Numbered from the stretch's first letter, positions 25,713 to 34,787 are shown. The stretch: DNA of 64,000 bases from Bacillota bacterium (GCA_026627385.1 JAPNUR010000019.1:1-64000), one strand, 5' to 3'. Numbers and translations: made by a program. Notes: generated by a model from the sequence alone, not told the origin.

Positions 25713-26612
25713 TTAAAAAGCGGTGAGTCGACCGAGGATGCCGCCAGCCTTAGCCAATCGTTGGCGGGCGTCCTCGGGTGACGTTCCTAAAAGACCCATA
25801 GCAATGGCCACTTTGGTTTCGCCATTGGCTTCTTCTAATAATTGCTGGGCTCGGTCCCAATTTACATCGCATGCCAGCATCACAATGCGCACCGCCCTAT
25901 CGCGGAGCTTCGAATTACTGGGACGCATGTCAACCATCAGGTTGCGATAGGTTTTTCCGAGGCCAACCATCGCGCCCGTGCTCAGCATGTTCAGCACCAT
26001 CTTTTGTGCCGTGCCTGCCTTCAGGCGCGTGGAACCCATTAACACTTCAGGTCCCGATTCGATCGCGATGGCAATGTCGGACACCTGTTCTGCTTTGGGT
26101 CGCTCGTTGCAGCTAATGGATATTGTGGAGAGCCCTTCCTTGCGGGCCCATTGTAGGGCGCCCAAGACATAAGGAGTGGTTCCAGAGGCGCTAATCCCTA
26201 CCACCACATCACCCGATTTAGCTCCGGCGGCTGCCAAATCATGCGCCCCTTGCTCGAGGTCGTCTTCGGCACCTTCCTGGGCTTCGAACACCGCCTGCGG
26301 CCCGCCCGCAATGAGTGCCTGAACCATAGTCGGGTCGGTGTTGAACGTCGGCGGACACTCTGCCGCATCGAGGATGCCGAGACGGCCACTGGTTCCTGCG
26401 CCAATGTAGAACATGCGACCGCCGCTCTTTAGCCGCTCGACAATACGCTGAATAGCTTCTGCAACCGCAGGAAGTACAGCTTCGACAGCTAGCGCGACGG
26501 TTTTGTCTTGCGCGTTCATGACGCGTACTAACTCTAAGCTGGACAATGTCCCTAAATCGGGTATGGTTTGATCCCATATCTCCGTCGTTAAGGACATCCA
26601 CTCAGGTTCCAT
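25713..26612 (-). CDS. murQ: N-acetylmuramic acid 6-phosphate etherase
   Basis: A 299-aa enzyme that cleaves the lactyl ether of MurNAc-6-phosphate to give GlcNAc-6-phosphate and D-lactate. The SIS-domain phosphosugar motif GAGTSGRLGILDAAECPPTF is at residues 71-90, including Glu85, which matches the catalytic Glu83 of E. coli; Glu116 in AQEGAEDD matches Glu114. The start at 26612 gives the normal family length; an in-frame ATG at 26660 overlaps the murR stop (TAATG) and could be used by translational coupling. MurNAc-6P could come from AnmK. Confidence 0.93.
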   Translation of the reverse strand: MEPEWMSLTTEIWDQTIPDLGTLSSLELVRVMNAQDKTVALAVEAVLPAVAEAIQRIVERLKSGGRMFYIGAGTSGRLGILDAAECPPTFNTDPTMVQALIAGGPQAVFEAQEGAEDDLEQGAHDLAAAGAKSGDVVVGISASGTTPYVLGALQWARKEGLSTISISCNERPKAEQVSDIAIAIESGPEVLMGSTRLKAGTAQKMVLNMLSTGAMVGLGKTYRNLMVDMRPSNSKLRDRAVRIVMLACDVNWDRAQQLLEEANGETKVAIAMGLLGTSPEDARQRLAKAGGILGRLTAF

Positions 26613-26659
26613 AATGTGCCCCCGTTCAAGAGAGTTGCGTGTAAATCTCGCAAAGGGCA

Positions 26660-27520
26660 TTAGTGCCGATGAGGTCGAACAGCCTCTTCGGTCGCCTTAA
26701 GGTATTCTAATGTGCGGTTAGGATCCCGATTCGCCAGCCACAGCATTAACGCATCGCTCACCACCAGCGATGCAATGACTGAGGTGCTGGCGCCAACCCG
26801 TGGAGTAGGTTCCACGGCGGAGACATAAAAGACAATATCCGCATAATCCGCTAGTTGGTTTTTCGGGCGAAATTGTGTCATGCCGACTAACAATGCGCCG
26901 CGCTGCTTAATTTGAGTAGCGAGCTCCAGTACCTCGCGCGTCGCCCCCGAAAAGGAAACCAAAATGGCAACATCATGCGATTGTAATACTGCCGTTCCCA
27001 TGGATGCCATATGCACATCTGACCAGCTCATGACCGGATACCCTAACCGCGTCAGCTTTTGGGCCAGATCAAGAGCCACAACCTGAGACGCGGCGGCCCC
27101 GTATATTAAAATACGCGAGGCCATAGACAGCCGTTGGCCTAGGCGATCTAAGTCATCTTCATTGATATTCGCCAATGTGCTACGGACCGATTCTTCCGTC
27201 GCCATCCCAAAGGATTGGAGTTGGACGGAAAAGGAGGTGGCAGGATCCAGTTCTTCATATTCGAACGGCGATTGGCGCTCCTTGCGCACCAGATCGGCCG
27301 TGAGGAGAACTTTGAGCGTGTTGTAGCCATCGATCTTTAGCGTGCGGCAAAGTCGCACCACGGCAGCCTGACTCGTCTTGGCTTCCCGAGCTAGGTCGCG
27401 GACGGTCAAGCGCAGCACATTTTCCGGTTGGGATAAAATCCAACGCGCGACTTTGGCTTCAGAACCAGTCAGTTCATCAAGGTTGGATTCTATGCGCTCA
27501 ATAATTCCAGAAATCGGCAT
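26660..27520 (-). CDS. murR: RpiR/MurR-family transcriptional regulator
   Basis: A 286-aa protein with an N-terminal RpiR-type helix-turn-helix (LTGSEAKVARWILSQPENVL, then VRDLAREAKTSQAAVVRLCRTL) and a C-terminal SIS sugar-phosphate-binding domain (ILIYGAAASQVVALDLAQKL; SFSGATREVL). MurR proteins repress murQ operons and release DNA when MurNAc-6-phosphate binds. The gene is the first of the downstream operon, and several GTGAT/ATCAC half-sites overlap its own promoter, which fits autoregulation. Confidence 0.9.
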   Translation of the reverse strand: MPISGIIERIESNLDELTGSEAKVARWILSQPENVLRLTVRDLAREAKTSQAAVVRLCRTLKIDGYNTLKVLLTADLVRKERQSPFEYEELDPATSFSVQLQSFGMATEESVRSTLANINEDDLDRLGQRLSMASRILIYGAAASQVVALDLAQKLTRLGYPVMSWSDVHMASMGTAVLQSHDVAILVSFSGATREVLELATQIKQRGALLVGMTQFRPKNQLADYADIVFYVSAVEPTPRVGASTSVIASLVVSDALMLWLANRDPNRTLEYLKATEEAVRPHRH

Positions 27521-27558
27521 GAAGAACCTCCATTGCCTCCATGGGAATTTTCTCAGTA

Positions 27559-27599
27559 ATCACCGTGATCATAATATCACGAACACATTGGTGATACAA
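27559..27599 (-). promoter_or_regulatory. murR operon promoter with clustered inverted repeats
   Basis: On the minus strand, TTGTAT (27594-27599), 17 bp, TATTAT (27571-27576) form a sigma-A-like promoter 50 bp before murR. Overlapping it are TATCAC (27575-27580) with GTGATA (27591-27596), and the perfect palindrome ATCAC-C-GTGAT (27559-27569). The GTGAT word occurs in alternating orientation several times, as expected of RpiR-type operators, so MurR is the likely binder. Confidence 0.6.
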
Positions 27600-27739
27600 T
27601 GTACCGCAAAAAAATATTTTTATATAAGACATTGTTTCGTGATGGAACCTGTGACGATGTCCCAGCGTGCCGTCGAAGACCAGCAAACCGACACCATGAA
27701 GCGTAAGCGCGGCCCGCGGTGAGAAAGCCTTGGGTTCCC

Positions 27740-29218
27740 TTATTGACGCGCGAACGCTGATTGCCTCTGAAGCGCCTCTAACGCGGTGCGGATGAACTGG
27801 AGCACCGGTCCAGTGGTGTCAAGACTATAAGTGTCGCCTGAAATGACGCGCTCGTCAGATTCGAGTTCTGCGATAGCCGCAGGTGACACCCGCTGGCCAG
27901 TGCGCTGGGCGTCCAACAATGCTACGGCTAAGAGGCCGGCTTTGCCCTCGCGACTAAATAAGATGAGCCATGGTTCAATTTCGTTCAGGAGTGCGCGATT
28001 GGCCAGGTGCGACGATAGTGTGCTGTCAGCCCCAGCCATTTCATGAAAGTAGGCGACCAATCGGTTTCTATAGCCGGCCCAGTACGCGGCCGTCAGTTGA
28101 GCCAGCGGTGTCTGGATGGGGTAGTTCAAATAACTGGAAACATTGGCTTCGGCAAAGAGCGTAAAGGCCTTCGGGGCGCCGGCGCCGATGCTCTTTAGTG
28201 CCTGTAGCCAAACCTGTTCGGGGTTGTAGTGAGAAGGGTTGTTTAAATACGCGGCCCCGGTCCACAATGCTGGCTCGGATGCGAACGCTTGCAACATGGG
28301 GTTGAAAAAATACCCTGCGACCACTTGGGGTAGTTGGGGACTGCGGCCGACCACGGGACCCAGAAAGAGATGGGGATGATGCGGCGGCTGCACATACGTA
28401 TAATCGTTCACTGGATAGTTGTCCCAAATCACTACGGGGTGACCCATCGCCCTTTCGACAGCTGTTGCTTCTTTCGCGGTAATGACTTGCGACAGCACCC
28501 AAGGGCCGGTCCACATGACATCAATACTCGGCGCGAGCGCGGTCTTGAGTCCATTCCAATAGGCATTAGGCTTGATGCCCCAATAGATGGTTGGCGTAAA
28601 GAGGAGGCGAAAGTTAGGGTCGCTAGCCTGTTCGGTTTTTAGGACGGCATCGGCGATCTGAGCTTGATCGACAGCAAGGTTGTAGAGGCTACCCTGTTGA
28701 GGAATATCGTCAAAGGATAACAAAAATGTGTTGACCCCTAACGCCTTGACCTGGTTAATCTTGTTTATCAGCGCCTGAAGATCTGACGGATTTTTATAGT
28801 CAATAGTCAGTCCGGGGCTAATGGAATAAATGAACGAAATGCCGAAGGCGTTGGCGGATTGGACTAACTCTCCTAAAGACTGAAGCTGAGGGGGTGGATA
28901 CAGGACATTCCATTTAGCCCGGGCATAGGGATCGTCTTTGGGCGCATAAATAAAGGCCGTGAGATGATGGGCTGACAGAAACTGAAGGATTGCGCGCGTG
29001 TCTACATCATTCCAGACAGGTCCGTAAAACCCTTCGACCACACCGTCTAGAAAGAGTGAGGATTTGACGTTCGCCTGAGCATGCTGATTTCTCACAATTG
29101 GCGGCGCAGAAGATTGCATACGGGGAAGGTTCGCATCCCTATGCGGCCAGGAGAGTGTGCCGCCGAGAATCAGGGTGACCATCGTCAGGATGCTGGCAAA
29201 ATAACGCGCGTACTTCAT
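27740..29218 (-). CDS. Secreted GH84-like beta-N-acetylglucosaminidase
   Basis: A 492-aa exported enzyme. A signal peptide (hydrophobic stretch about residues 5-23) precedes a GH84-type TIM barrel. Its start has the family motif VVEGFYGPVW (residues 61-70), and the catalytic pair is Asp170-Asp171 in LLSFDDIP. GH84 enzymes release terminal beta-GlcNAc using substrate assistance. The family's O-GlcNAcase members act on proteins, but here a wall or biofilm glycan is more likely. ATG 29218 follows AGGTGG. It is upstream of murR in the same direction, 220 bp away, with a separate murR promoter between them. Confidence 0.82.
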   Translation of the reverse strand: MKYARYFASILTMVTLILGGTLSWPHRDANLPRMQSSAPPIVRNQHAQANVKSSLFLDGVVEGFYGPVWNDVDTRAILQFLSAHHLTAFIYAPKDDPYARAKWNVLYPPPQLQSLGELVQSANAFGISFIYSISPGLTIDYKNPSDLQALINKINQVKALGVNTFLLSFDDIPQQGSLYNLAVDQAQIADAVLKTEQASDPNFRLLFTPTIYWGIKPNAYWNGLKTALAPSIDVMWTGPWVLSQVITAKEATAVERAMGHPVVIWDNYPVNDYTYVQPPHHPHLFLGPVVGRSPQLPQVVAGYFFNPMLQAFASEPALWTGAAYLNNPSHYNPEQVWLQALKSIGAGAPKAFTLFAEANVSSYLNYPIQTPLAQLTAAYWAGYRNRLVAYFHEMAGADSTLSSHLANRALLNEIEPWLILFSREGKAGLLAVALLDAQRTGQRVSPAAIAELESDERVISGDTYSLDTTGPVLQFIRTALEALQRQSAFARQ

Positions 29219-29264
29219 GGGACCACCTGACCTTGCTAGCTTTTGCCGAGACACTCTGTTCATT

Positions 29265-29308
29265 AGGTGAGGGAACTGAGTGGAGAAGAAACGGTTGGTG
29301 CCTCACCT
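29265..29308. repeat. Inverted repeat in the GH84/anmK divergent region
   Basis: AGGTGAGG (29265-29272) and CCTCACCT (29301-29308) are exact complements 28 bp apart, in the 465-bp gap between the divergent GH84-like and anmK genes. A GGTGATACA word at 29437-29445 repeats part of the murR operator. The rest of the gap shows no gene. Confidence 0.45.
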
Positions 29309-29682
29309 GAAGATTAACCTGGTTGGAAGACTTGCGCAACCACGGGCATTGTGGAATCTAAAAAGTATGATCGCTGCCAACGACGGTCGGCGCACACCAA
29401 TAAAGGAAAAGCGATCCTTGGGACTGAAGCGGGATAGGTGATACATCGTTGGTCAAATGAGAGGCCACGTGTTAAGATTCGGACAAGTGGTGGCCCAAGT
29501 AGGCCACGAAGTGGGCGGCGCGGTGGCGTCGAGGTGTCCCGTATGGCATATCGGTGCCAGGCGCGGTTATGACTGGGGGTAGCGCGCGGATGACCAGATC
29601 GCGCTTCCTAGCCCTGATAGCCGAAGGGCGTGAACCAAGCCCCCGCGAAGTTATCGCACGGGCGCGAAAAGGTGGGTTTCCG

Positions 29683-30864
29683 GTGTCAGGATATGCCATA
29701 GGCTTAATGTCGGGGACATCGACAGACGGGATTGACGCCGCGTTAATCCGGGTGGAAAAAGGCCATAGTCCCCCTCTTCAGCTGATTGATGCGATCTTTA
29801 AACCATTTTCAAGGGAACAGCGGGCGGACATCTTTCGTGCGTTTGACCCCCGGTGTTCAGCTCTGGAATGGGCTTTCCTTCATCAAAGGTTAGGGGAATG
29901 GTTTGCAGAAAGCGTTATGGACTTGTTGCAACATGCGGGTATGAGTGCGGGAAACATTCGCGTGATTGGGTCTCATGGCCAGACTGTGGCCCACTATCCC
30001 CCGTCGCCGGATAGCCAACATTCCCAGGGCTTCAGCATCCAGCTGGGCGATCCTGCTATTATCGCCGCCCGTACTGGGATTGATGTCGTTCATCACTTCC
30101 GCGCCCAGGACATGGCCTGGGGAGGGCAAGGTGCGCCCCTGGTTCCTTATTTTGACTACGTCATCTGGCGAAGCGGTCACGAATCTCGCGCCATCCTTAA
30201 TATCGGAGGCATCGCCAATGTCACCTTATTGCCCAAAGACTGTACCTTAGATCAAGTGACCGCGTTTGATACCGGACCGGGAAATATGGTCTTAGACGCC
30301 TTGACCGAGATTGCTACGCACCATCAGCTGCGCTATGACCCGGATGGGCGCTTGGCCCGAGAAGGTCGTGTGGATCAAGAGCTTCTGCAAATGTGGCTGT
30401 CTCACCCGTATTTTCGCCAACGTCCGCCCAAAAGCACAGGGCGGGAAATATTTGGGGAGGCGTATGCGCAAAAGCTGTGGAACGATGGACTGGAGCGCGG
30501 CTTAGGGCCGCAAGATATTTTGCGGACGGCCACAGCACTGGTTGCACAAAGTATTGCCTTAGCCATCGAATGGGAGACGCCCTATGCTCTCGTGGTTTCG
30601 GGTGGGGGAATCCACAACACGACATTGATGCACGAAATTGGCCAGCGCTTATCGCTCCTCCGCCCTCCGGAATCGACCGACGCCTATGGATTTAGCGGCG
30701 ACATGAAGGAAGCGGTAGCCTTTGCCTATCTGGCTTGGGAGTTTTGTGACGGGATCCCGACCAATATTCCTGCGGTGACCGGGGCGCTGCGCCACGTGGT
30801 GCAAGGATCGTGGACGCCGGCGAGAACGGGAGCGCGTATCGAACCTGCGCCATGGGTTTCTTAA
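29683..30864 (+). CDS. anmK: Anhydro-N-acetylmuramic acid kinase
   Basis: A 393-aa kinase of the ASKHA fold that opens the 1,6-anhydro ring of anhMurNAc and phosphorylates it to MurNAc-6-phosphate, the substrate of MurQ. The phosphate-binding GLMSGTSTDGID is near the N-terminus; ILNIGGIANVT and AFDTGPGNMVLDAL follow; the SGGGIHN motif lies at about residue 307. I chose GTG 29683, preceded by AAGGTGGG, because it puts the first motif at residue 7 as in the family; ATG codons at 29554 and 29590 are in frame and would add 30-43 residues. It is divergent from the GH84 gene. Confidence 0.88.
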   Translation: MSGYAIGLMSGTSTDGIDAALIRVEKGHSPPLQLIDAIFKPFSREQRADIFRAFDPRCSALEWAFLHQRLGEWFAESVMDLLQHAGMSAGNIRVIGSHGQTVAHYPPSPDSQHSQGFSIQLGDPAIIAARTGIDVVHHFRAQDMAWGGQGAPLVPYFDYVIWRSGHESRAILNIGGIANVTLLPKDCTLDQVTAFDTGPGNMVLDALTEIATHHQLRYDPDGRLAREGRVDQELLQMWLSHPYFRQRPPKSTGREIFGEAYAQKLWNDGLERGLGPQDILRTATALVAQSIALAIEWETPYALVVSGGGIHNTTLMHEIGQRLSLLRPPESTDAYGFSGDMKEAVAFAYLAWEFCDGIPTNIPAVTGALRHVVQGSWTPARTGARIEPAPWVS

Positions 30865-30978
30865 GAAACGAGATGCAACGTCCCTGGACGCCGAGAAGAC
30901 TAGGCGGTGACGCCTTGCGCGGGTTGAGATGTGGCTGGTGCAGGGAGCGGTCGAATGAACTCTCCCGCCGCCTGGCCT

Positions 30979-31290
30979 CTACGAGGCCGAGGCGGAGGTT
31001 TCCGGGATCGCTCCCGGAGGTTCCTGGCTCATCGACCGCTGCGCCCCGCTTCTGGCGGCAGGCGTCTTACGCTGATCTCCCCAGGCGTAACTTCGGACCG
31101 TCAGCGGTTCTCCTGACAACAGTTTCTGAACACCCCGCGCGGCAATGACAACGGCTGCGTTGTGGTCCGCGTTGTCTGCGTGTCCACAGCGGAGGCAGAC
31201 GAACTCGGCCTCGCTTGGCCGGTTGTCCAGGGATACGTGGCCGCACGCGGCACACGTCTGTGAACTGTACGCAAAGTGGTCTAATAGGCG
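30979..31290 (-). pseudogene. TnpB (IS200/IS605-type) C-terminal relic
   Basis: Only the end of a TnpB protein remains: the start of the zinc ribbon region (FAYSSQTCAACGHVS), the second CxxC (FVCLRCGHADNADHNAA) and the last RuvC acidic residue in NADHNAA. The earlier RuvC motifs and the N-terminal domain are missing; sequence upstream of about 31290 is unrelated. TnpB is an RNA-guided nuclease of transposons. Two tight hairpins overlap the 3' end (see findings). The fragment cannot be a nuclease. Confidence 0.75.
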
Positions 31291-31605
31291 ATGGCTGGCG
31301 GCGATTAGCCGCAGGTTTGCTCGATCTGGTGTTCGGGCGCGACTTGTGGGCGATGGATTAGCATTAGGGCGTAAAACAAAATGGTTGCCCCTCCGATTAA
31401 CGAATGTTATGGTAAAATGGCAAAGGCCAGCTTGGCCCCTTTCTTTAGGTTTGGTGTGTAGCAAAGATCCCAAGTGAGAGAATCCTAGAGTCCCGAGCGG
31501 GCCCTAACCTCGACGGGAGGCTTGCGCCAAATGTGGCCTTGATGCTTTCTTTCGGTAAATCAATAGTACGGCGCTGATAACGCTCCACGAAAGGAGACAT
31601 GGACC

Positions 31606-33036
31606 ATGGCCACGCCTATGCCGCGGCGCACACTGCATGGCCTGATTCGACAACTGACGGTTCCGCAAATGATGGCACTGTCCATAGCGGGGATTGGGCC
31701 TTTTTATTCGATCTTTGTCGTTTACGGGTCGATAGTGCAAGGGGTCGGCACGGGAATTTTATGGGTATTTTTTATTGCAGGAATTATCGCTGTGGCTAAT
31801 GGCCTCGTGTTTTCGCACCTATCTCGATATTTTCCCTTGGCAGGCGGCGGGTATGCATTGGTTCGCCAAATTTTGGGGCCTGGCATGGGCACGATTTATG
31901 TCATCCTCTCTATCTTGAATTGGGTGTTGGTGGTTGCGGCGTTTACTAGCCCCACGGCCACCTTCATTAATATCCTGCATCCCGTATTGCCGCTGGTATG
32001 GCTGGAAATTTTACTGGTCGTCGTGATGGTCGCCTTGTCTTTGACCAACGTGCGCTTGTCTGGTCTCATTTCCGTCATTTTTTTGGTCATCGAATTAGTT
32101 TTCGTGGCGCTGTGGATTGTGGTCGGGTTCACCCATTTGGCGCTGCCGTGGAGTGTCGTCCTCAGCTGGCCGCGCGCAGTCGGCGCTCATCGCTTAGGGG
32201 CTCCGATTTCAGGAGCGGCCTTTGTGGCCGCCATGCCTGCGGCTATCTATTCCTTGGCCGGATACGAAAGCTCGATTCACTACACCGAAGAGATGATTCA
32301 CTTTAAACGCATTATTTGGAGCGTCACGTTGACGGCGGCAGGTGCTGCCGTGTTATATATGCTGGGCATGCCGCTGGTATTGCTGACGGATCGCCACTTT
32401 GGGGCTGTGATGGCTGCCAGTATTCCCGGGGAATCGGTGCTGACTCATGTTTTTCCAGGGATTGCGCCGCTCTTCTTAGGGTACCTGATTATCTCGTCGT
32501 TTAACGGGGGATTGGTGAGCTACCAAGAGGCGAGCCGGATGCTCATGAATGCGGCCCGCGATGGCAATTTTGGGCGCTGGGTTGGTCGAATTCTTGGGAA
32601 AACCAGTGCCAGCGGGGTGCCGTGGGTCGCGATTTTGGTGTGGTTTGTGCCAACCATTGTCGTGATTTTGGTAGCGCAGTTGAACACCATTTTCGCCTTC
32701 ACTGGCGTGACGATCATGATCACATATGTGATGGTATCTGGTGCCGGGATTTGGTTCTATCACAAGACGGCTCGGCAACTGCAGCTGAAAGGTGGAGCGT
32801 TTTGGGCTTTCCCGCTCATACCGGCTGTTGTCATTGTGGCAAGCATTGGCGTGATCGCGTTGCAGCCGCATAATTACATCTGGGTCTCGTTGGCCATCAT
32901 TGTGGCGGGTGCTGTGCTTGCCATGGCTGTGGGACGGAAGTTTCGACCCACGCCCGGCGAACAGTTAATGGCCGCGTCGCTTGAAGCGCAACGCGATGGC
33001 ACGTCATTTGATGTCGTGGTGGGGGAAGGGAGTTAA
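31606..33036 (+). CDS. APC-family amino acid permease
   Basis: A 476-aa permease with 12 hydrophobic segments. The first helix carries the APC signature (MALSIAGIGPFYSIFVVYGS), and helix 6 lies around residues 200-225 (PAAIYSLAGYESSIHYTEEM), with the conserved SLAGYE-type turn. APC permeases import amino acids or polyamines by proton symport or exchange. ATG follows AAGGAG at 31591-31596. The gene ends 4 bases before hisD, and the two may be co-transcribed; a histidine or histidinol link is possible but not shown by sequence. Confidence 0.85.
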   Translation: MATPMPRRTLHGLIRQLTVPQMMALSIAGIGPFYSIFVVYGSIVQGVGTGILWVFFIAGIIAVANGLVFSHLSRYFPLAGGGYALVRQILGPGMGTIYVILSILNWVLVVAAFTSPTATFINILHPVLPLVWLEILLVVVMVALSLTNVRLSGLISVIFLVIELVFVALWIVVGFTHLALPWSVVLSWPRAVGAHRLGAPISGAAFVAAMPAAIYSLAGYESSIHYTEEMIHFKRIIWSVTLTAAGAAVLYMLGMPLVLLTDRHFGAVMAASIPGESVLTHVFPGIAPLFLGYLIISSFNGGLVSYQEASRMLMNAARDGNFGRWVGRILGKTSASGVPWVAILVWFVPTIVVILVAQLNTIFAFTGVTIMITYVMVSGAGIWFYHKTARQLQLKGGAFWAFPLIPAVVIVASIGVIALQPHNYIWVSLAIIVAGAVLAMAVGRKFRPTPGEQLMAASLEAQRDGTSFDVVVGEGS

Positions 33037-33040
33037 CGCA

Positions 33041-34264
33041 ATGGGTGAAGAGACGGTATCGGCAACCGTTCGTCGCATTTTAACTGATGTCAAGCAGCAG
33101 GGCGCGGATGCTGTGCGAGCATACACACGATCCTTAGACGGTATTGATGTGCCCCTTGATGAACTCGTCTACGATCCGTTTGAGGTGGCGACAACATTAC
33201 CGCCAGCTGAGATTCAAGATGCGATCCGCCGGGCGGCGGAGCAGATTCGGCGGTTTCATGAGCGGAGTCGTCCAGCGGGCGATGAGGTGGTTGTTGAAGA
33301 GCCGGGTTTGACGTTGCGCGAGCGTTGGGTGCCGATCCGTCGGGCCGGGATTTACGTGCCTAACGGTGCTTACCCGTTGATATCCAGCCTCCTCATGACG
33401 GCTATTCCGGCACAATGCGCCGGCGTGGAATCGCTGGTGGTGGCCATTAGCCCGCGCCACGAGAGTCGGCAGCATCCGGTGTGGAATTTTGCCTTACGTC
33501 TGTTAGATATTCACACCGTCCTTGGGGCTGGGGGGGCGCAGGCTATTGCTGCCTTAGCATACGGTATTAAAGGTTTGCCGCCGGTTGATATTATAGCGGG
33601 GCCGGGCAATGCGTATGTGGCTCAAGCCAAACAACAGGTTGCCGCAGCAGGGGTGGTGGGCATTGACGTCTGGGCCGGCCCTTCTGAAGTGGCGGTGATT
33701 GCTGACGGCGGTGCCAATGCCGCCTACATTGCGGCAGACTTGTTGGCCCAGGCAGAACATGGGCCGGATGCCTCAGCGCATTTGGTTACCTGGGATCAAG
33801 CACTACTGGCCACGGTGCAAGAGCTCGTTGAGCGTCAGCGCGTGCCGGCGACGACTATGGGATCCATTGGGTTCAAATGGGTGTCGTCCCCTGAGGACGC
33901 CATAAATTGGGTCAATCAGCTGGCGCCGGAACACCTGGGACTGATCGGACCCCGTGCGGAATCATTGGCTGATCAGGTGATGACCGCGGGCGCCGTGTTC
34001 ATTGGTCCCATGGCTAGTGAAGCGCTAGGTGATTATGTGGCAGGTCCGAGTCATGTGCTGCCTACCCAGGGGACGGGACGATTTTTATCGGGTCTGTCGA
34101 CGCGGACCTTTATGCGCAAGATGAGCGTGATTGAAGCGGGCGCCCAGTTAGACCCAGCGCTCTTAGAGGCCGGGGCGCTGTTGGCAAGGGTGGAGGGATT
34201 AGAGTTCCACCGCCAGGCCTTGACGGTGCGGCAATCGGAGGTCGACACCACGCACCGCCCGTAA
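33041..34264 (+). CDS. hisD: Histidinol dehydrogenase
   Basis: A 407-aa enzyme that oxidises L-histidinol to L-histidine in two NAD+-dependent steps. Family motifs are visible: IRRAGIYVPNGAYPLISSLLM, IAGPGNAYVAQAKQQV, AGPSEVAVIADG, and QLAPEHLGLI with the catalytic Glu-His pair. It stands alone, without other his genes nearby, 4 bp after an amino-acid permease gene. It could be a displaced member of the histidine pathway or a paralogue acting on another amino alcohol. Confidence 0.88.
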   Translation: MGEETVSATVRRILTDVKQQGADAVRAYTRSLDGIDVPLDELVYDPFEVATTLPPAEIQDAIRRAAEQIRRFHERSRPAGDEVVVEEPGLTLRERWVPIRRAGIYVPNGAYPLISSLLMTAIPAQCAGVESLVVAISPRHESRQHPVWNFALRLLDIHTVLGAGGAQAIAALAYGIKGLPPVDIIAGPGNAYVAQAKQQVAAAGVVGIDVWAGPSEVAVIADGGANAAYIAADLLAQAEHGPDASAHLVTWDQALLATVQELVERQRVPATTMGSIGFKWVSSPEDAINWVNQLAPEHLGLIGPRAESLADQVMTAGAVFIGPMASEALGDYVAGPSHVLPTQGTGRFLSGLSTRTFMRKMSVIEAGAQLDPALLEAGALLARVEGLEFHRQALTVRQSEVDTTHRP

Positions 34265-34597
34265 CCGAGCGATAAAGAGCGGAGGAACACCGGGGCTCTG
34301 GTGCGAAGATGCTGGTAAGGAGACGGGCGCTGGTGTCAGCGGGTGTGGAAGGCGGGGCGGTGCTGACGATGGGAAATCCTCAGGCGTTGGAGAACGGGCT
34401 CATCAAACAGCACGCCAGGGAAACGACTGAGTTGCGGGTTCCATAGTCAGGCGGTATCGGCGCAAGATGTTGCTGGCCTTCCTATCCTCGCGGCGATCCC
34501 GAATTATTGACGGAGAGCCGCCGTGGGATTGCATTTTTTCTGTTCGCGTGTTATAGTGTAAACCGATTTCGGGGATCGCCTCGGAATCTCAGAAGAC
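34265..34597. other. Spacer between hisD and the tRNA cluster
   Basis: About 330 bases with no supported gene. The last 70 bases carry the tRNA-cluster promoter (34529-34557). Confidence 0.5.
34529..34557 (+). promoter_or_regulatory. Promoter of the tRNA cluster
   Basis: TTGCAT (34529-34534), 17 bp, TATAGT (34552-34557), ending 40 bp before tRNA-His. Four of six bases match consensus at -35 and five of six at -10, with ideal spacing. Confidence 0.65.
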
Positions 34598-34675
34598 GGT
34601 GGATGTAGCTCAGTTGGTTAGAGCACCAGGTTGTGGCCCTGGGGGTCGGGGGTTCAAGTCCCCTCATTCACCCCA
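34598..34675 (+). tRNA. tRNA-His (GTG)
   Basis: Cloverleaf with acceptor GTGGATG/CATTCAC, T arm GGGGTTCAAGTCCCC, anticodon loop TTGTGGC (anticodon GTG) and encoded CCA. The extra G at 34598 opposite the C discriminator is the special histidine -1 base. Confidence 0.95.
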
Positions 34676-34707
34676 TTTTTACCCGGGTTTCCGGGAATTT
34701 TTTCTCT

Positions 34708-34783
34708 GCGCCCGTAGCTCAGTGGATAGAGTGACGGACTTCGAATCCGGAGGTCGTAGGTTCAAATCCTACCGGGCGCACCA
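34708..34783 (+). tRNA. tRNA-Arg (TCG)
   Basis: Acceptor GCGCCCG/CGGGCGC, anticodon loop CTTCGAA (anticodon TCG), T arm GTAGGTTCAAATCCTAC, encoded CCA. The outer pair of the anticodon stem appears as A-G, a mild irregularity. Confidence 0.93.
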
Positions 34784-34787
34784 GAGG

